This document shows positions 61,683 to 64,000 of a stretch of 64,000 bases of DNA, piece by piece; position 1 is the stretch's first letter, and the number at the start of each line of letters is the position of its first letter. The notes beneath the pieces were generated by a model. It worked only from the letters and a program-made list of their open reading frames with translations, was not told the DNA's origin and did not search any database. Source of the DNA: an uncultured Lactobacillus sp. (lineage in GTDB: Bacteria; Bacillota; Bacilli; Lactobacillales; Lactobacillaceae); NCBI GenBank assembly GCA_910589675.1, contig CAJUTO010000001.1, forward strand, positions 83,482-147,481, given 5' to 3'. A program made the translations under genes and the position numbers.

Positions 61683-64000
61683 CTATTTAGTTTTCTTTTT
61701 AAAAATACTCAATCCAAGTCCAGTAAACAAGCTACTAATACCTGCCAAAACTAAGATAGTACTATTGTTTTTACTTCCTGCCTGTGGCAAGCTTGCATTA
61801 TTTCTGGAATTTGAAGCTACATAGCCATTATTCATCTTATTATTTATTCCAGAGGAAATATTTTTATGGTTACTTATCTCCGTAAATTTGTTATTCATGC
61901 TTATTTCTAGATTCTTTTCAGGTATCTCCAACTTTGAAGCTGATAATGTAGCGGAAATATCATTAGTTTTGGGTTGATGATTTTGCTTATTCTCCACTGC
62001 ATCTAGTTTTATGACTGAATTATTATTTTGAATTGGTAATTTTTCAATTGTCGATTCTGGACTCTTTTTTGAATCATTAATGTAGAAGTTAGAATCGCTA
62101 TCTTCACTTACTGTCTTATTCTTTTTAAGTGAGTCTAAATCATAGGCTGGCAATTCCATCTGAGTTCCCTCGTCTACTGTTTCACCCTTTTTAAGGGAAT
62201 CCAAATTATAGGCCGGTAGCTCTAACTGTGTTCCTTCACCTACTACTTCGCCTTTTTTAAGCGAGTCCAAATCATAGCCTGGTAAGTCTAGCCGGGTGCC
62301 TTCACCTACTGCTTCACCCTTTTTAAGAGAATTTAAATCATAAGCTGGTAGCTCTAACTGTCTTCCTTCGCCTACTACTTCATCCTTCTTAAGGTAATCC
62401 AAATCATAGGTTGGTAGTTCTAACTTAGTTCCTTCACCTACTATTTCGCCTTTCTTAAGTAAATCTAAATCATAGGCTGGTAAGTCTAACTTCGTTCCTT
62501 CGCCTACTGCTTCACCTTTCTTAAGCGAGTCCAAATCGTATGCTGGTAAGTCTAACTTCGTTCCTTCAGCTACTGCCTCACTCTTCTTAAGGGAATTCAT
62601 ATCGTACGCTGGCAATTCTAGCTGCGTACTTTCACTTACTGTTTCACCTTTCTTAAGTGAGTTCACATCATAGGCTGGCAACGCTAGCTCGGTTCCTTCA
62701 GCTACTGCTTCACCTTTCTTAAGTGAATTCATATCGTACGCTGGAACTTCTAGCTGCGTACTTTCACTTACTGTTTCACCCTTCTTAAGTGAGTCCAAAT
62801 CGTACGCTGGAACTTCTAACTTGCTGCCTTCGCCTATTGTTTCGCCCTTCTTAAGTGAGTTCAAATCGTATGCTGGCAAGTCTAACTTCGTTCCTTCACC
62901 TACTGCTCCGCCCTTCTTAAGGGAATCCAAATCGTATGCCGGTAATTCTAACTTGGTACCTTCGCCTACTGTTTCACCCTTCTTAAGCGAGTCTAAATCA
63001 TAGGCTGGTAAGTCTAGCTCAGTGCCTTCGTCTACTGCTTCACCCCTCTTAAGGGAATCCAAATCGTACGCTGGAACTTCTAACTCTGTACCTTCGCCTA
63101 TTGTTTCGCCCTTCTTAAGTGAGTTCAAATCGTATGCTGGCAAGTCTAACTTCGTTCCTTCACCTACTGCTCCGCCCTTCTTAAGGGAATCCAAATCGTA
63201 TGCCGGTAATTCTAACTTGGTACCTTCGCCTACTGTTTCACCCTTCTTAAGCGAGTCTAAATCATAGGCTGGTAAGTCTAGCTCAGTGCCTTCGCCTACT
63301 GCTTCACCCTTCTTAAGCGAGTCTAAATCGTAAACTGGAAGTTCTAACTTGCTGCCTTCGCCTACTATTTCTCCTTGCTTACTTTGTTGAGGACTAGCAA
63401 AAATTGAGCTTCTAAAGTCTTCAGTCTGCTTGAGTTCTGCTGTTAATATGGCAGCTTTTAAGTCATTAATCAAACTTGATTTTTTCCCCTGAGCTCTCAG
63501 TGCTAATTCTTGATCAACAGTAGTCTGCATTAAATTTTGTAACTCATCCCAATTGGTTAGTTGGATATTCCTGCTATTCAACGTAATAGTAATTGGTTTA
63601 AAGTCTTGTCGCTTATCAATACGTTCCTTGAACATTGCTTTTTTGAAGGTTGCATAATCATTATCATATTCACCATTAAAGATCTTCGCTAACGCGTATG
63701 TGTCACTTAGCGATTTCTTATCATTTTTTGCATCCTTAGCATACTTGTTCGTAACATAAGAAATAAAACCATCAGACCAACCTTTGGCAGCTAGTAATTC
63801 AAAAGCAGTTTTTTTGAAAGTAATCCCACCTGAAACAGAGGTTGAGCTCTGAACTGCCGCGTAATCTGGTGCATACATAGAAATCGTTTGATAACTATTA
63901 GTGCCATAACTTCCTGCTTGATAACCACGACTAGCAATAATATTATTGTCAATGAAATCATCAATTGTCATTAACTTATCAGCAATTTCAGTACTGATTG
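61683..64000 (-). CDS. Sortase-anchored surface protein with 22-residue repeats (5' end beyond window)
   Basis: The frame is open to the right edge (it enters as ISTEIADKLM), so only the C-terminal part, about 772 residues, is seen. In order: a region of about 200 residues, including SVSGGITFKKTAFELLAAKGWSDGF and FKKAMFKERIDK, which resembles the C-terminal end of M26 (IgA1 protease/ZmpB-like) zinc metalloproteases by memory of the family; nineteen 22-residue repeats; an Asn/Ser/Lys-rich stretch; and a wall-anchor signal LPQAG, a hydrophobic helix (about 22 residues) and the basic tail KKKTK. It is a cell-wall-linked, surface-exposed protein, perhaps a protease or adhesin. Function of the unseen N-terminal part is unknown. 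Confidence 0.85.
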   Translation of the reverse strand, partial: ISTEIADKLMTIDDFIDNNIIASRGYQAGSYGTNSYQTISMYAPDYAAVQSSTSVSGGITFKKTAFELLAAKGWSDGFISYVTNKYAKDAKNDKKSLSDTYALAKIFNGEYDNDYATFKKAMFKERIDKRQDFKPITITLNSRNIQLTNWDELQNLMQTTVDQELALRAQGKKSSLINDLKAAILTAELKQTEDFRSSIFASPQQSKQGEIVGEGSKLELPVYDLDSLKKGEAVGEGTELDLPAYDLDSLKKGETVGEGTKLELPAYDLDSLKKGGAVGEGTKLDLPAYDLNSLKKGETIGEGTELEVPAYDLDSLKRGEAVDEGTELDLPAYDLDSLKKGETVGEGTKLELPAYDLDSLKKGGAVGEGTKLDLPAYDLNSLKKGETIGEGSKLEVPAYDLDSLKKGETVSESTQLEVPAYDMNSLKKGEAVAEGTELALPAYDVNSLKKGETVSESTQLELPAYDMNSLKKSEAVAEGTKLDLPAYDLDSLKKGEAVGEGTKLDLPAYDLDLLKKGEIVGEGTKLELPTYDLDYLKKDEVVGEGRQLELPAYDLNSLKKGEAVGEGTRLDLPGYDLDSLKKGEVVGEGTQLELPAYNLDSLKKGETVDEGTQMELPAYDLDSLKKNKTVSEDSDSNFYINDSKKSPESTIEKLPIQNNNSVIKLDAVENKQNHQPKTNDISATLSASKLEIPEKNLEISMNNKFTEISNHKNISSGINNKMNNGYVASNSRNNASLPQAGSKNNSTILVLAGISSLFTGLGLSIFKKKTK
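62121..63374 (-). repeat. Nineteen tandem 66-bp (22-aa) repeats in the surface protein
   Basis: The consensus is GEAVGEGTKLDLPAYDLDSLKK (22 residues, split here into GEAVGEGTKL and DLPAYDLDSLKK). It is repeated 19 times without gap, with no indels in frame, plus a decayed twentieth unit (NKTVSEDS). The E-x-T/A-V and DLDSLKK parts vary least. Copies differ at about one to seven positions. Units 2-5 are duplicated as units 6-9, including a 204-bp identical stretch (62827-63030 and 63091-63294, offset 264 bp). Confidence 0.95.

Noticed and set aside
62821-63267. Plus-strand open frames antisense to the surface-protein repeats
   Set aside because: They are products of the repeat composition: Pro/Ser-rich frames that follow the 66-bp period, without ribosome binding sites. 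The minus strand carries the real protein.
1-64000. CRISPR array, prophage, insertion sequence or integron in the window
   Set aside because: No regularly spaced short repeats with unique spacers, no transposase or integrase, and no terminal inverted repeats were seen. The only tandem array is in the surface protein coding sequence.

Overview
The window is low-GC Gram-positive chromosomal DNA, and gene content, protein sequences and gene order fit the Lactobacillus johnsonii/gasseri group. This assignment is inference from recognised families and synteny; no database search was run. Coding density is high and almost every gene belongs to the core genome. There is no prophage, insertion sequence, CRISPR array or integrase. 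The unusual content lies in regulatory sites, three decaying genes, and a large repetitive surface protein at the right edge.

Layout. 1-4.7 kb: a membrane-anchored alpha/beta hydrolase (cut by the left edge), a HAD phosphatase, an MFS transporter and glnA, whose promoter carries a palindrome in its spacer. 4.7-13 kb: miaA, a DUF3042 small protein, the rpmG / 5-formyl-THF cyclo-ligase / rhomboid / yqgQ / rhodanese block, a class B PBP, and a YfhO-type membrane protein. 13-20 kb: greA, mltG, pheST behind a T-box, an HxlR regulator and an rRNA methyltransferase. 20-28.5 kb: acylphosphatase, a YidC lipoprotein insertase, a two-component system, and the yqeG-yqeH-nadD-yqeK-rsfS-tmcAL-yceD operon. 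28.6-31 kb: adenosine deaminase and infC-rpmI-rplT with an L20-type leader. 31-33.4 kb: a frameshifted CPBP protease and a LytTR/DUF3021 regulatory pair. 33.5-42.5 kb: polA-mutM-coaE-nrdR-dnaB-dnaI running into T-box-controlled thrS. 42.6-44 kb: a truncated deoC and a frameshifted GntR gene. 44-48.9 kb: murC, a small ORF with a poly-G tract, cutC, ytpR, a thioredoxin-like gene and trmB. 49-60.5 kb: the Bacillus-like ecsAB / hit / ytxH / prsA / yhaMNO / yheA neighbourhood followed by PBP1A. 60.6-64 kb: an RluA pseudouridine synthase, tRNA-Leu(CAG) and a sortase-anchored surface protein with nineteen 22-residue repeats that continues past the right edge.

Functional themes. Cell-envelope synthesis and protein export are well represented (two PBPs, MltG, MurC, YfhO, YidC, PrsA, EcsAB). 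Replication and repair genes form one long operon. Translation genes are controlled by three cis-acting RNA leaders (two T-boxes and an L20 leader).

Most notable: infC seems to start at an ATA codon; the LytTR pair has 21-bp-period direct repeats upstream of its own promoter; the glnA promoter has a 15-bp palindrome filling its spacer; three genes are damaged (CPBP, deoC, gntR); a nine-G tract sits in a small ORF; and the surface protein shows recent higher-order repeat duplication and an atypical LPQAG sorting motif.
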